NCBI GenBank assembly: GCA_963819475.1
Contig: CAWFWE010000004.1
Coordinates: 806,001 to 870,000, forward strand
Direction: 5' to 3'
Length of the DNA stretch: 64,000 nucleotides
From: DASUAS01 sp963819475
Lineage (GTDB): Bacteria; Actinomycetota; Acidimicrobiia; IMCC26256; DASPTH01
This document shows, piece by piece, positions 1-9,139 of the stretch. The notes below the pieces were generated by a model. The model was not told the DNA's origin, searched no databases, and saw only the letters and a program-made list of their open reading frames with translations. The position numbers and the translations under genes are program-made. Numbering within the stretch: position 1 is the stretch's first letter; the number at the start of each line of letters is the position of its first letter.

Positions 1-426
1 GCACCCGCGGCGGAGGCCGGTGCCGCCCTCGCGGTCGCGCTCGGTCACGGCTCCGTGACCACGCTCGTCGACTGTGGCACGGCACGCGACCCGGCGAGCC
101 GGGCGGTGGTCGAGGTCGCCGACGTGTCGCTCGTCGTGCTCCGGGGCTGCTACCTGGCGCTGCGACGCGCGGTCCACGAACCGGCGCTGGCGGCCACCGC
201 GGGCGCGGTGCTGCTGGAGGAGTCGGGCCGGGCGCTGACGGCCCGGGAGGTGACCGAGGTGTTCGACCTCCCGGTGCTCGCCCGGGTGCCGGTGAAGTCG
301 CTCATCGCGAGATCGGTCGACGCCGGTGTGCTCGCGGGACGCCTCCCCGATCCGCTGGCCCGGGCGGCCTCCGATCTCCTCGACCGCATCGGCTCGCGCA
401 CCGACCGGAACGGGGCCGCGGCGTGA
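1..426 (+). CDS. CpaE/MinD-like ATPase of the Tad locus, C-terminal part (5' truncated)
   Basis: The frame is open from base 1, so the start lies upstream of the window. What remains is the end of a ParA/MinD-superfamily protein: a D-x-G-T strand near position 70, then 'ADVSLVVLRGCYLALRRA', which matches the family strand where the nucleotide-bound dimer partner is sensed, then a helical tail. No Walker A is visible because the N-terminus is missing. The stop overlaps the TadA start by 4 bp. In actinobacterial Tad loci (Rv3660c-type) the gene in this place is a CpaE-like ATPase thought to localise the secretion machine. The assignment rests on position as well as on weak similarity. Confidence 0.7.
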   Translation, partial: APAAEAGAALAVALGHGSVTTLVDCGTARDPASRAVVEVADVSLVVLRGCYLALRRAVHEPALAATAGAVLLEESGRALTAREVTEVFDLPVLARVPVKSLIARSVDAGVLAGRLPDPLARAASDLLDRIGSRTDRNGAAA

Positions 427-1643
427 CGATCGTCGTGGGCGAACCCGAGGTCGCGACCGACGCCGACGCCGAGCTCCGTCACCGCGTGCATCGGCGGCTG
501 GTCGCCGAGGGCGCCGACGAGCTCGCCGCCCCCGGGGAGGGCGCGCTCCGGCGCCGCCTGTCCGAGCTGCTCCGCGACGAGCAGCCGCTGCTCTCCGCGG
601 CGCGGTTCGAGGCGCTGCTCGACGCGTTGACCCACGAGGTCGCCGGCCTCGGGCCGTTGGAGCCGCTGCTGGCCGACCCGACGGTGACCGAGGTGATGGT
701 GAACGGGCCCGGGCGCGCGTACGTCGAGCGTCGTGGCCGGCTCGAGCCGATCACGCTCGGGCTCGACGCCGCCGGCATCGTGCACCTGGTCGAGCGCGTC
801 GTCGCGCCCCTCGGCCTGCGGCTCGATCGCTCGTCCCCGATGGTCGACGCCCGGCTCCCCGACGGCTCCCGCCTCCACGCCGTGATCCCGCCGCTCGCAG
901 TGGACGGTCCCTGCGTCACCATCCGCCGCTTCGGCGCCCGGATGGTCGAGCTCGACGACTTCGACATCGACGGCGCGGCGGCCCGGTTCGCGCAGCGATC
1001 GGTGCACGCCGGATGGAACCTGCTCGTGGCCGGCGCCACGAGCGCGGGCAAGACCACCTTGCTGAACACGCTCTCGCGCGCCATCCCGCACGCCGAGCGC
1101 GTGGTCACGATCGAGGAGACCGCGGAGCTCCGCCTCGCGCAACCGCACCTCGTACGGCTCGAGGCCCGTCCGGCCAATGCCGAAGGCGTCGGCGCGGTCT
1201 CGGTGCGCGAGCTCGTGCGTGCCGCGCTGCGGATGCGTCCCGACCGCCTCGTCGTCGGTGAGGTGCGCGGCGGTGAGGCACTCGACATGTTGCAGGCGCT
1301 CAACACCGGTCACGACGGCTCGATGTCGACCATCCACGCCAACGGCACGGCCGATGCGCTGACGCGCCTCGAGACCCTGGTGCTCATGGCCGACAGCGGG
1401 CTCCCGCTCGCGGCGGTGCGTGCGCAGATGGCGTCGTGCATCGATGCGGTCGTGTTCGTGGCCCGACGCCCGCACGGCGCGCGCCGCGTCGAGTCGATCG
1501 CGGAGGTCGACGGTCGCCTGGCGAGCGGGGTGCGACCGCTCTTCGAACGTCGCGACGAGCGGCTCGTGCCCGTGGCGCGCCCGACCCGTCCCGCCCGACG
1601 GCCGGAGGTGCCGGTACGGATCGGGGTTGGGGTGCCGTGCTGA
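423..1643 (+). CDS. tadA: TadA/CpaF-family secretion ATPase
   Basis: A 406-residue hexameric ATPase expected to power Flp/Tad pilus assembly or secretion at the inner face of the membrane. The N-terminal domain carries the family signature 'LGPLEPLLADPTVTEVMVNGP' (about residues 77-97). The Walker A is 'GATSAGKTTLLN' (about 203-214), followed by the Asp box 'VTIEETAEL' and the Walker B/His box 'RPDRLVVGEVRGGEALDML' with 'NTGHDGSMSTIHAN'. The length is normal for TadA. It overlaps the upstream CpaE-like gene by 4 bp and the downstream tadB by 7 bp, so translation is probably coupled. GTG/ATG choices are limited; the start used follows the overlap. Confidence 0.93.
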   Translation: MTIVVGEPEVATDADAELRHRVHRRLVAEGADELAAPGEGALRRRLSELLRDEQPLLSAARFEALLDALTHEVAGLGPLEPLLADPTVTEVMVNGPGRAYVERRGRLEPITLGLDAAGIVHLVERVVAPLGLRLDRSSPMVDARLPDGSRLHAVIPPLAVDGPCVTIRRFGARMVELDDFDIDGAAARFAQRSVHAGWNLLVAGATSAGKTTLLNTLSRAIPHAERVVTIEETAELRLAQPHLVRLEARPANAEGVGAVSVRELVRAALRMRPDRLVVGEVRGGEALDMLQALNTGHDGSMSTIHANGTADALTRLETLVLMADSGLPLAAVRAQMASCIDAVVFVARRPHGARRVESIAEVDGRLASGVRPLFERRDERLVPVARPTRPARRPEVPVRIGVGVPC

Positions 1644-2503
1644 CCCTGGTGCTCGCCGTCGTCGGGCCGGTCGCCTGCGCGCGCCTCGTGCGCGCCGGCA
1701 GCCGTGCCGCGGCCGCCGCTCGGGTGCGGGACCTCGGTACCCGTTCACGCCGGTGGATCCCGGCGCGGTGGCGCGGTCCACTGTCCCGCGCGTTGCACGA
1801 CGCCGACGTGCCGTGGACGCCCGAGCAGGCGGTCGAGCACTGGGCGATCGGCGTGGCCGCGGTGGGCCTGCTGGCCGCCGCGTTCGCACCGACCCTCGCG
1901 GCGCCCGCCGCGCTCGCGGCTGCGCTGGCAGGGCCGGTGGCGCTCCGGGCCGCTCGGTCACGCCGTGAGCGGCACTTCGCGGTGGAGCTGCCCGCCGCGC
2001 TCGAGGCAGTGGCGGCCGAGCTGCGGGGCGGGGGCACGGTGGCGGCGGCGGTCGAACGCCTGGCCCACGGCGGCGGTGCGGTCGGTGGCGACCTCCACCG
2101 CGTGCACGTGCGCACCCAGCTCGGTCTCCCACTCGAGGACGCGCTGGCCGGGTGGCCGCAGGAGCACGACGCGCCCGGTGTCCGAGCCGCTGCCGGCGCG
2201 CTCTCGGTTGCGGCGGCGATGGGCGGGAAGGCCGCCGACGCCATCGACGGGCTGGCCACGTCGCTCCGGTACCGGCTCGATGCGATGGCCGAGGCTCGCG
2301 CTCTCTCGGCCCAGGCGCGGCTGTCGGCGCTCGTGGTCGGCGCGGCCCCGCTCGGGTACCTGGCGTTCTCGGCCCTCATCGACCCCACGGCGGTGACCGC
2401 CCTGGTCGACACCGGAGTGGGACGGGTGTGCCTCGTGCTGGGCCTCGGCCTGGAGGCACTGGCCGGGCTCTGGATCCGTCGCATCCTGGGCTCGGCGGGG
2501 TGA
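1637..2503 (+). CDS. tadB: TadB-like pilus assembly membrane protein
   Basis: A 288-residue integral membrane protein with a T2SF (GspF) domain. There is a hydrophobic N-terminus, a TM pair near residues 70-100, a cytoplasmic helical domain ('LPAALEAVAAELRGGGTV', the typical TadB/C entry), and two C-terminal TM segments. GTG at 1637 was chosen because it overlaps the tadA stop and avoids a long arginine-rich extension lying antiparallel to tadA. With TadC it would form the inner-membrane platform that couples to the TadA motor. It overlaps the tadC start by 4 bp. Confidence 0.85.
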   Translation: MLTLVLAVVGPVACARLVRAGSRAAAAARVRDLGTRSRRWIPARWRGPLSRALHDADVPWTPEQAVEHWAIGVAAVGLLAAAFAPTLAAPAALAAALAGPVALRAARSRRERHFAVELPAALEAVAAELRGGGTVAAAVERLAHGGGAVGGDLHRVHVRTQLGLPLEDALAGWPQEHDAPGVRAAAGALSVAAAMGGKAADAIDGLATSLRYRLDAMAEARALSAQARLSALVVGAAPLGYLAFSALIDPTAVTALVDTGVGRVCLVLGLGLEALAGLWIRRILGSAG

Positions 2504-3188
2504 CGTCGCCGATGGCCCCGTCGTGGCTGCTCGGCCTCGCCTGGGGCACGCTGCTCGCCCTGCCGATCGTGCGGCGGGCCCTCCGGGTCGCGCCGGCCGC
2601 TCGAGTAGCTGCGCTGGCGCCGCGCGCCGAGCGGACGTCGCGGCGCGCCGGGTTCGTGGCGGGGATCCGCGCGGGGCGACCCGTCGCACGGGGCCCGTCC
2701 GGCGTGTGCTCGGAGCCCTGCACGCACATCGGCGAGCCCGGGTCGACGACGACGCCCTCGCGCGGACGCTGCCGGTCGTCGTCGATCTCCTGGGCGTCGC
2801 GGTCGGTGCCGGCTGCACGCCGTACCTCGCGGTGGAGGTGGCGGCCCACTGGTCGCCGGCGATGGTGGCCGCGCCGCTCGCCGGCGTGCTCCGCTCGTGT
2901 GCCCTCGGGATGGGGTTCGCCAGCGCGCTCGACGCCGCGGCGCGGGCCACCCCCGCGCTCCGACCGCTCGCCGATGCACTCCTTGCGTCCGACCGGTTCG
3001 GTGCCCCGGTGGCGCCGACCCTCGCCCGCCTCGCCGACGAGGAGCGGACCGCGTTGCGCCGGCGGGCCGAGGCCCACGCCCGTCGCATCCCGGTCCGGCT
3101 GCTGTTCCCGCTCGTGTTCCTGGTACTCCCCGCGTTCGTGCTGCTCACGGTGATCCCGGGGCTGGCGAGCGGCCTCGGGCGGCTCTGA
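2500..3188 (+). CDS. tadC: TadC-like pilus assembly membrane protein, apparent frameshift
   Basis: The N-terminus reads from GTG 2500 (overlapping the tadB stop): 'MAPSWLLGLAWGTLLALPIV', a TM segment, then a basic stretch. The conserved T2SF part ('ARTLPVVVDLLGVAVGAG', then 'GMGFASALDAAA' and a C-terminal TM 'LLFPLVFLVLPAFVLLTV') lies in a different frame. The two parts join if one base is restored near 2690-2700, in the G/C run after 'RAGRPVAR'. The combined length of about 230 residues is normal. Both halves look under coding constraint, so I read this as a recent lesion or an assembly indel rather than an old pseudogene. Confidence 0.75.
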
Positions 3189-3240
3189 CCGCGGCGCCGT
3201 ACCGGCCGCGCGCTTCCCCTCCTTCCCCCCTTCCACCACG

Positions 3241-3248
3241 AGAGGAGG
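3241..3248 (+). promoter_or_regulatory. Strong Shine-Dalgarno ahead of the Flp-like small protein
   Basis: AGAGGAGG lies 6 bases before the ATG at 3255. It is the only near-consensus ribosome binding site in this locus; the other tad genes overlap their upstream neighbour. That fits a need for high expression of the pilin-like product. Confidence 0.6.
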
Positions 3249-3254
3249 TAGCTC

Positions 3255-3449
3255 ATGTTCCGACGCGTCGTCACGCAGGTTCGTGCCTCGCAGATCGCCA
3301 CCGGTGAGGCCGGTCAGTCGACCGCCGAGTACGCGCTGGTGATCCTGGGCGCGGTCGCGATCGCGACCCTGCTCATCACCTGGGCGACCGGCAGCCACGC
3401 GATCTCGCAGCTGTTCGACACCGTGATCAGCAAGGTGCTCCCGTCGTGA
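3255..3449 (+). CDS. DUF4244 / Flp-pilin-like small protein
   Basis: 64 residues: a basic N-terminus, then 'GQSTAEYALVILGAVAIATLL'. This is the Flp/DUF4244 signature, in which a Gly-(x)n-Glu processing region precedes one hydrophobic helix. It is the probable major structural subunit, or a pilin analogue, exported and assembled by TadABC. The ATG is fixed by a strong ribosome binding site. Its stop overlaps the GTG of the TadE gene by 4 bp. The equivalent mycobacterial gene is Rv3656c by position. Confidence 0.85.
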   Translation: MFRRVVTQVRASQIATGEAGQSTAEYALVILGAVAIATLLITWATGSHAISQLFDTVISKVLPS

Positions 3450-3880
3450 ACGGGCGTCGTTGGTTCCCCCGTGCCCAGCGCGGGGGGACCCGGCGCCACC
3501 GCGGTCGCGACCGCGAACGCGAGCGCGAGCGGGAGCGCGGCCAGGCCACCGTCGAGTTCGCCTTCCTCCTGCCGCTCGTGATCCTGGCCGTCCTCGCGGT
3601 CATCCAGGTCGGCCTCGTCGTGCGCGACCAACTCGGTGTCGTGCACGCAGCGCGGGAAGCCGCCCGCGCCGCCAGCGTCGACCCCGATCCCGGACGCGCG
3701 GTCCGGGCCGCACACCGCACGTTGCCGGGTGCCGACGTCGACATCGGTGCGCGACCGAAGGTGGGTGGCGAGGTCAGCGTCACCGTGCACTACACCTCGG
3801 TCACCGATCTCCCGCTGGTCGGCGTCCTCTTCCCCGATCCCGACCTCCACGCCACGTCGGTGATGCGGGTGGAGAAGTGA
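3446..3880 (+). CDS. TadE-like minor pseudopilin
   Basis: 144 residues. After a very basic leader (about 30 residues with an RERERER run) comes 'GQATVEFAFLLPLVILAVLAV', the TadE motif with the conserved Glu and a single TM helix. An extracytoplasmic domain of about 90 residues follows. TadE proteins are minor pilin-like components of Flp systems. The GTG start at 3446 overlaps the preceding stop. The low-complexity arginine-rich leader is long for the family, so initiation might instead lie further in, but no better start is visible. Confidence 0.82.
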   Translation: MNGRRWFPRAQRGGTRRHRGRDRERERERERGQATVEFAFLLPLVILAVLAVIQVGLVVRDQLGVVHAAREAARAASVDPDPGRAVRAAHRTLPGADVDIGARPKVGGEVSVTVHYTSVTDLPLVGVLFPDPDLHATSVMRVEK

Positions 3881-4257
3881 GGCGCGGCGAGCGCGGCGCG
3901 GTGACCGTCCTGATGCTGGCGGTGCTCGTGATCGGCCTCGTCCTGACCATGGGTGCGGCCCGGCTCGGGGGCGCGCTCGTCGGTCGGGCGCGGGCCGAGT
4001 CCGCCGCGGATGCCGCCGCGCTCGCCGCTGCCGACCGGCTCGCGCTCGGCGACGGTGCCGGTGCAGCCCGGGCCGCGGCCGCCGACACCGCGACGAGCAA
4101 CGACGCCCGACTCGTCTCGTGCGACTGCTCGGGCACCACGGCCGAGGTCGTCGTCGAGGTCGACCTCCCGGCCTGGGGTGCGCTCGCGGGCCCGGCGCGC
4201 GGTCGGGCCAGGGCCGAGGTCCGGCCCGAGTGCGTGGTGGACCTGGCCGGCTGCTGA
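3877..4257 (+). CDS. Rv3654c-family TadE-like protein
   Basis: 126 residues from GTG 3877, overlapping the TadE stop by 4 bp. It begins 'RGERGAVTVLMLAVLVIGLVL', the 'G-A/S-x-T/S' opening plus one TM helix typical of the putative Tad_G/Rv3654c family, then 'AESAADAAALAAADRLALG', which is highly characteristic. Two cysteines ('SCDCSG') and a C-terminal 'VDLAGC' could form disulfides outside the cell. It is the last gene of the tad operon; the following genes are on the other strand. Confidence 0.8.
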   Translation: MRRGERGAVTVLMLAVLVIGLVLTMGAARLGGALVGRARAESAADAAALAAADRLALGDGAGAARAAAADTATSNDARLVSCDCSGTTAEVVVEVDLPAWGALAGPARGRARAEVRPECVVDLAGC

Positions 4258-4258
4258 G

Positions 4259-4672
4259 CTACTTCGTGACCGTCACCGCGACCTTCGCGGTCTTGGCGGG
4301 CGGCACGCCGGGCTCGAACGAGCGCGCGTACGCCAGCTCCAGCGTCGACGTGCCGGCGTGGGTGCCGCGGAAGGTGAGCTGCTGGGTCCCCGGCGAGCCC
4401 GGTTGGGTTCCACCCGACACCTGCCGGCTCGACACCAACGCCACGTCGGGATCGTCGCCGGCGGCCCACGCGTACCCCGTGCTCGGGTTCGCGGGCAGCG
4501 CGATCACGAACTCGTCGCCCTCTGCGACCGTGACCTCGTCGCCGTCGTGGTACACGCCCGGGTTGCTGCTCGCGGGTGAATCGTCACCCCACGGCACGAC
4601 CACCACCGTCACGAGCAACCCGGCGCCGAACGCGAGCAGCACCACCAGCGCGATCCACTGCCGACCGGTCAT
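4259..4672 (-). CDS. Chagasin/I42-family peptidase-inhibitor-like secreted protein
   Basis: 137 residues. It starts 'MTGRQWIALVVLLAFGAGLL', an uncleaved anchor or signal segment, followed by an extracytoplasmic domain. The domain contains 'NPSTGYAWA', the chagasin-family loop (NPTTGY-like) that in known inhibitors enters the cysteine-protease active site, and later 'FRGTHAGTSTLELAYARSFEPG', matching the G-x-x-x-L-x-x-x-Y-x-R-x-W/F family pattern. ATG at 4672 was chosen; codons upstream belong to shadow sequence. It converges with the tad operon, with stop codons 1 bp apart, and lies just after the helicase gene. Confidence 0.75.
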   Translation of the reverse strand: MTGRQWIALVVLLAFGAGLLVTVVVVPWGDDSPASSNPGVYHDGDEVTVAEGDEFVIALPANPSTGYAWAAGDDPDVALVSSRQVSGGTQPGSPGTQQLTFRGTHAGTSTLELAYARSFEPGVPPAKTAKVAVTVTK

Positions 4673-4683
4673 GGGCGGGAAAT

Positions 4684-7022
4684 CTAGGACTGGCGGGGGT
4701 CGACGACGGGGGATGCCGTCGCGCCCAGCACCTCGAGCACCGTGATGGCGGCCTGCTTGTCGAGGTACTCGTTCCAGTTCCCACACTTCGGCGACTGCAC
4801 GCACGAGGGGCACCCGTCGTCGCACGGGCAGCCCGACACCAGCTCGTGCGCGGCGCGCAGCAGCGCGTGCACGTCGGCAAAGGCGAGCTCGGCGATGCCG
4901 GCGCCGCCCGGGTAGCCGTCGTACACGAAGATCGTCGGCTCACCGGTCTGGGGGTGCAACGCCATCGACACGCCGCCGACGTCCCACCGGTCGCAGATCG
5001 CGAAGAGCGGCAGCAGGCCGATGAGCGCGTGCTCGGCGGCGTGCACCGCGCCGGTGATCCGCGCCGCCTCGACCCCGGCACCCATCAGGACGTCGAGCGG
5101 CACCGTGTACCAGCACGCGCGCGTCGTGAGCTCCCGGGGCGGGAAGTCCAGCGGCACGACCTCGAACACCTCGTTGGTCGACGTCCGCCGCCGCTGGTAC
5201 GCGACGAGGTCGTGGCGCACGGTCACCGCGCCGAGGTGCGCCTCGCCCCGGCCGACCGGCACCGACCGCTCCGACGCGATCACCGCGATGTCGGTCTCCT
5301 CGCGCGGTTGGGTGTGCTCGTCGGCGTCGTCGGCGGGCTCGAGCACCGCGACCTGGTGTTCCGCCTCCAGGTCGCGCACGCGGTACTGCCGTCCCTGGTG
5401 CAGGTAGATCGCACCCGGGTGGGCGACGTGGAACACGCGCGCCGCGTCGACCGTGCCCACGAGGCGCCCCTCGGTGTCGACCAGCTGCACCTCGAGCGAG
5501 GACCCTGTCCGCAGCCCGACGCGGGCCGCGGGTGGCTCGCGCCCGGCCCAGTACATCCGGTCGCCGCGGGGCTTGAGCAGGTCGTCGAGCACGAGGTCGC
5601 GCACCGCGTCGTCGAGCGCGTCGCCGAAGTAGCGCTCGTCGGCGTGGGTGAGGGGGAGCTCGTGCGCCGCGCAGGAGATCTGGGCCCGGGCGACGAACGG
5701 GTTGTCGGGGTTCACGACCGCGGCCTCGGCCGGGCGCGTGAGCAGCTCGTCGGGATGACGCGCGTACCACTGGTCGAGCTGGTCGTCGCCGGCGACGAGC
5801 ACCGCGGCCGCCCGTCGCGTCGTGCGCCCCGCCCGGCCCACCTGCTGGCGCATCGACGAGAGTGTGCCCGGGAAGCCGTTGAGCACCACCGCGTCGAGCG
5901 AACCGACGTCGATGCCGAGTTCGAGCGCGCTCGTCGCCACCACGCCGCCGAGCTCGCCGCTCGCCAGCTGCGCCTCGAGCTCGCGCCGCTCGTCGGCGAG
6001 GTAGCCGGCGCGGTACGCGGCGACCGCCGGCGGTTGCGACGAATCGGGGGCGCGGCGCTCGGCCAACATGCCGCGGCGTGCGTGGCGACGAGCTCGGCCC
6101 CCTTGCGGCTGCGGGTGAACGCGAGCGTCTGGTGCCCGTCGGCGACGAAGCGCGACAGCAGCATGGCGGTCTCGACGTTTGCCGATGCGCGCGTCCCCGC
6201 GCGCGCGTCGATCAAGGGTCGCTGCCACACCGCGAAGCTGCGCTCCGTCTGGGGTGAGCCGTCGCGGTCGATCGCCTCGACCGGGAGCCCGCAGAGCCGC
6301 GACGCGAGCTCCGCCGGGTTGCCGATCGTCGCACTGGTGAAGCAGAAGGTGGGCTCGGAGCCGTAGTGCTCGCACAACCGGCGGAGCCGCCGCAGCACGT
6401 GCGCGACGTGGCTGCCGAACACCCCCCGCAGGGTGTGCAGCTCGTCGACGACGACGTAGCGCAACCGCAGGAGGAACGTCGCCCAGCGCGCGTGCGACGG
6501 CAGGATCCCCATGTGGAGCATCTCGGGGTTGGTGAGGATGACGTTGGCGTGGTTGCGAATCCACGTCCGCTCGTCGAACGGGGTGTCGCCATCGTACGTC
6601 GCGGCCACGAGGTCGGGGACCAGCCACTCGCGGAGGGTGCGCAGCTGGTCCTGGGCGAGGGCCTTGGTGGGGAAGATCAGCAGTGCGGTGTCGCGCCCAT
6701 CGCCGGCGATCGACTCGACGATCGGCACCTGGTAGCAGAGCGACTTGCCCGACGCCGTCCCCGTCGCGACGGCGACGTTGCGCCGGTGGCGGAGCGCGTC
6801 GATGGCATCGGCCTGGTGCGACCACAGCGCGTCGACGCCCCTGCCGCGCAGGCGGGAGTCGACGAGGGGTGAGAGGGTTGACTCCGCACCGGCCGGAATG
6901 GCGGCCCGCGCCGGGAGCACCTTGTTGCAGACGACCCGGTCGAAGTGCTCGTGCGCGAGGGTGCCGAGCGTGACGCAGGCGTCGGTCTCACGACCCGCCG
7001 ACGGCTTCGTGACCGCGCTAAT
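4684..7022 (-). CDS. DEAD/DEAH-box helicase with DUF1998-like C-terminus, apparent frameshift
   Basis: The N-terminal half shows 'SHQADAIDAL' (Q-like motif), 'ATGTASGKSLCYQ' (Walker A), 'LIFPTKALAQDQ' (Ia), 'VVVDELHTLRG' (DExH) and 'FTSATIGNPAELA' (III). The C-terminal half, in another frame, has 'TSALELGIDVG' and 'QQVGRAGR', then a four-Cys cluster 'CPCDDGCPSCVQSPKCGN' like MrfA/DUF1998 enzymes. One base must be restored near 6070-6085 to join them. In Actinobacteria this helicase sits beside the tad genes (Rv3649-type). No ATG, GTG or TTG exists in frame between the upstream LCP stop and the conserved region; the nearest canonical start is at 7109 inside the LCP gene, so the 5' end given is approximate. 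Confidence 0.85.
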
Positions 7023-7983
7023 GGCTCTGGAGCACCCCGTCGTCGGCGAAGTCGGCGAGCAACGAGTCGGCGTCGCCGGACTTGACCAGGTTGCTGCCGC
7101 CGCCCGCACCGACCGGGAGCACGACGTTCTTGATGTTCGCGGGATCGAAGGTCAGCGCCAGGTCGCCCATGTGGAACAGGTCGGTGATGCCGACCCCGTC
7201 GAGCTTGGTGTGCCGCCCCAGCGCGGCGATGAGGCGGATGGTGTCGCCCGCGCTCGGGTGCTTCGCCTGCAGCGTCTGGAGCGCCGACACGATCAGCAGG
7301 CCCTGGTTGCTCGTGCGGGTGAGGTCACCGTTGTCGAACGAGTGCCGGTCGCGGGCGAACTGCAACGCCTGCTCGCCGTTGAGGTGCGCAGGCCCGGCGT
7401 TGAAGTGCGCGCCGGAGAAGTCGTCGTTCATCGGCACCGGGATGTTCACGTCGATCCCGCCGATCTCGTCGACCAGTTGCTGGAAGTTGGGGAAGTTGGC
7501 GCGGATCACCCACGAGATCGGCACGTTCAAGACCGACGACACCGCGTCGGCTTCCGTCCGCAGCTCGTTGCCGCCGGGGTTGTTGACGATGTACGAGTTG
7601 AGCTTGCCGCCACCCGGCCCCTGGGTGTCGCGCGGGATGTCGATCAGCGTCGCCGACTTGAGCGCGGGGTTCACACCGATCACGTGGATGGCGTCGGCGA
7701 GGCCGGGATCGTCGGGTGACTGCGAGGGGTCGTCGGACCGCGCGCCGGTCCCGAGGACGAGGGCGAAGAACGGCTGCTGCGGGCCGCCGGTGACCTTCGC
7801 GGTCCCGACCTTCTCCACCTGGAGCCAGGTGGCGCCCTGCGCCGGGACCGGCCGGCCGACCAGCAGCCACGCGGTGGTGACGATGCCGGCGACGAGCAGG
7901 CCGCACACGACCGGGGCCACGACCAGCATCGTGAGGGCCCGGCGGCGCGCCGGCGTCCGATCGAGGGTGCTCGCTCGGCTCAC
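7018..7983 (-). CDS. LytR-CpsA-Psr (LCP) family protein
   Basis: 321 residues: a short basic cytoplasmic tail, one TM helix (about residues 18-42), then the LCP domain. Recognisable blocks are 'FFALVLGTGAR' (strand with substrate-binding Asp/Arg equivalents), 'SATLIDIPRDTQGPG' (the conserved I-P-R-D), 'VIRANFPNFQQLVDEIGGIDV' and 'LNGEQALQFARDRH'. LCP enzymes transfer undecaprenyl-phosphate-linked polymers to peptidoglycan on the outer face of the membrane. It overlaps the upstream lipoprotein gene by 4 bp, so the two are probably cotranscribed. Confidence 0.9.
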   Translation of the reverse strand: MSRASTLDRTPARRRALTMLVVAPVVCGLLVAGIVTTAWLLVGRPVPAQGATWLQVEKVGTAKVTGGPQQPFFALVLGTGARSDDPSQSPDDPGLADAIHVIGVNPALKSATLIDIPRDTQGPGGGKLNSYIVNNPGGNELRTEADAVSSVLNVPISWVIRANFPNFQQLVDEIGGIDVNIPVPMNDDFSGAHFNAGPAHLNGEQALQFARDRHSFDNGDLTRTSNQGLLIVSALQTLQAKHPSAGDTIRLIAALGRHTKLDGVGITDLFHMGDLALTFDPANIKNVVLPVGAGGGSNLVKSGDADSLLADFADDGVLQSH

Positions 7984-8681
7984 TTGGCTGCTCCCGTGGT
8001 CGCGGTGGACGAGGTCGTCGTCGGGGTGCCGAGCCCGCCGCCCTCGCGGGTCACGACCATGCTGTAGGCGCTGACCTTCCAGGCGCCGCCGCCGTCCGGG
8101 GCGAGCACGAGGTCGGCTCGCCGCACGATGTGGATGGGGTCGCTCTTGGTGGCGGTCTGGCCCTTCACGTCGACGAGCAGGGCCGCACTCACCAAGGTGA
8201 GATTGCCGCTCTGGTCGCCCAGGCCGACGATCGCGATCGGCTGGCTGACGACGTCGAGGTCACCGGTGACCTTGGGGAGGCCTTCGTCGAACACGACGCC
8301 CCGGTCGGTGGTGGTCGCCGGGGTGAGGGTGGTGGCGTCGAACACCGCGGCGAGGTCCGCCGTCGCCGGCTTCGCCGACCGCAGCGGTTGCACGGTGGCG
8401 TCCTTCACGTAGGTGCTCACCACGTCGAGCACCGCTTGCGACTGCTCCGGGGTCACGGTCACGGGTGGGCCCGAGCTCGCGGCCGACACGTCACCCAGCG
8501 GCAGGACCACGTTCGTGCCGCGCGAGATCGTGGTCGTCGGCGCCGCCGACGAGTCGTCGCCTCCTGAGCAGCCGGCGAGACCGAGCACGGCGACGAACGT
8601 GACGAGGCCAGCCGCGACCCCGATCCGGCAACGCAGACGAGGGCGCGAGTGCCGCGCGGAGGGAGATCCAGGGCCGTCCAT
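7980..8681 (-). CDS. Predicted lipoprotein, function unknown
   Basis: 233 residues. A basic N-terminus and a hydrophobic stretch end in the lipobox 'LAGC' (Cys38). A Ser/Thr-rich linker and a mature domain without a family I can name follow, then a Thr-rich tail. The C-terminal part ('DPIHIVRRADLVLAPDGGGAWKVSAY') resembles the NTF2-like or Mce-associated folds that follow lipid anchors in Actinobacteria; that is only an impression. It is translationally coupled to the downstream LCP gene, which suggests an envelope role. Its start is about 65 bp from the divergent OB-fold gene. Confidence 0.75.
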   Translation of the reverse strand: MDGPGSPSARHSRPRLRCRIGVAAGLVTFVAVLGLAGCSGGDDSSAAPTTTISRGTNVVLPLGDVSAASSGPPVTVTPEQSQAVLDVVSTYVKDATVQPLRSAKPATADLAAVFDATTLTPATTTDRGVVFDEGLPKVTGDLDVVSQPIAIVGLGDQSGNLTLVSAALLVDVKGQTATKSDPIHIVRRADLVLAPDGGGAWKVSAYSMVVTREGGGLGTPTTTSSTATTGAAK

Positions 8682-8746
8682 CGGCGCCTTAGGTTAGGAG
8701 AGGGGCTCCCCCGATCGTGGTCACCGGCCGGTCATATCATGAGGTC

Positions 8747-9100
8747 ATGGCCTTCAAGAAGATGGTCGAACGCCTCACCAAGCCGGTCGAGGAGATCGAT
8801 CGCGAGCAGCTCACCGCGTTCTGCGACGCGCGCCTCCTCTCCGCGATGGACGCCATCCACCCGCGGGAGCGGGTCCGGGTCGGCGGCGAGGTGCGGTCGG
8901 TCCGCATCGTGCCCCGGGCGGGGGCGCCCGCCCTCGAGGTCACGGTGAGCGACGGCCGCGGCGCGGTCGTGGGCGTCTTCCTCGGACGGCGCAAGATCGC
9001 GGGGCTGTCGCCCGGACGCCGGGTCGCCTTCGAGGGCGTCACCGCCCGTGACGGCAAGCGCTACCTGGTGTTCAACCCGATCTACGAGTTGCTGGCCTAG
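8747..9100 (+). CDS. OB-fold nucleic-acid-binding protein (Rv2694c-like by context)
   Basis: 117 residues from ATG 8747. The second half reads as an OB fold: 'RVRVGGEVRSVRIVPRAGAPALEVTVSDGRGAVVGVFLGRRKI', then 'SPGRRVAFEGVTARDGKRYLVFNPIYELL'. This is the RecG/aspRS-like tRNA-anticodon OB pattern. No enzymatic motif is present. In mycobacteria a protein of this type lies next to the two TrkA genes, as here, suggesting a conserved neighbourhood; its biochemical role is unknown to me. Confidence 0.8.
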   Translation: MAFKKMVERLTKPVEEIDREQLTAFCDARLLSAMDAIHPRERVRVGGEVRSVRIVPRAGAPALEVTVSDGRGAVVGVFLGRRKIAGLSPGRRVAFEGVTARDGKRYLVFNPIYELLA

Positions 9101-9139
9101 TTCCCTGCGCGCGGAGCGCGATCGACCGATCGGGCAGGC

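Noticed and set aside
9101..9139. Terminator between the OB-fold gene and trkA
   Set aside because: Only short self-complementary GC words are present, no stable hairpin of useful length.
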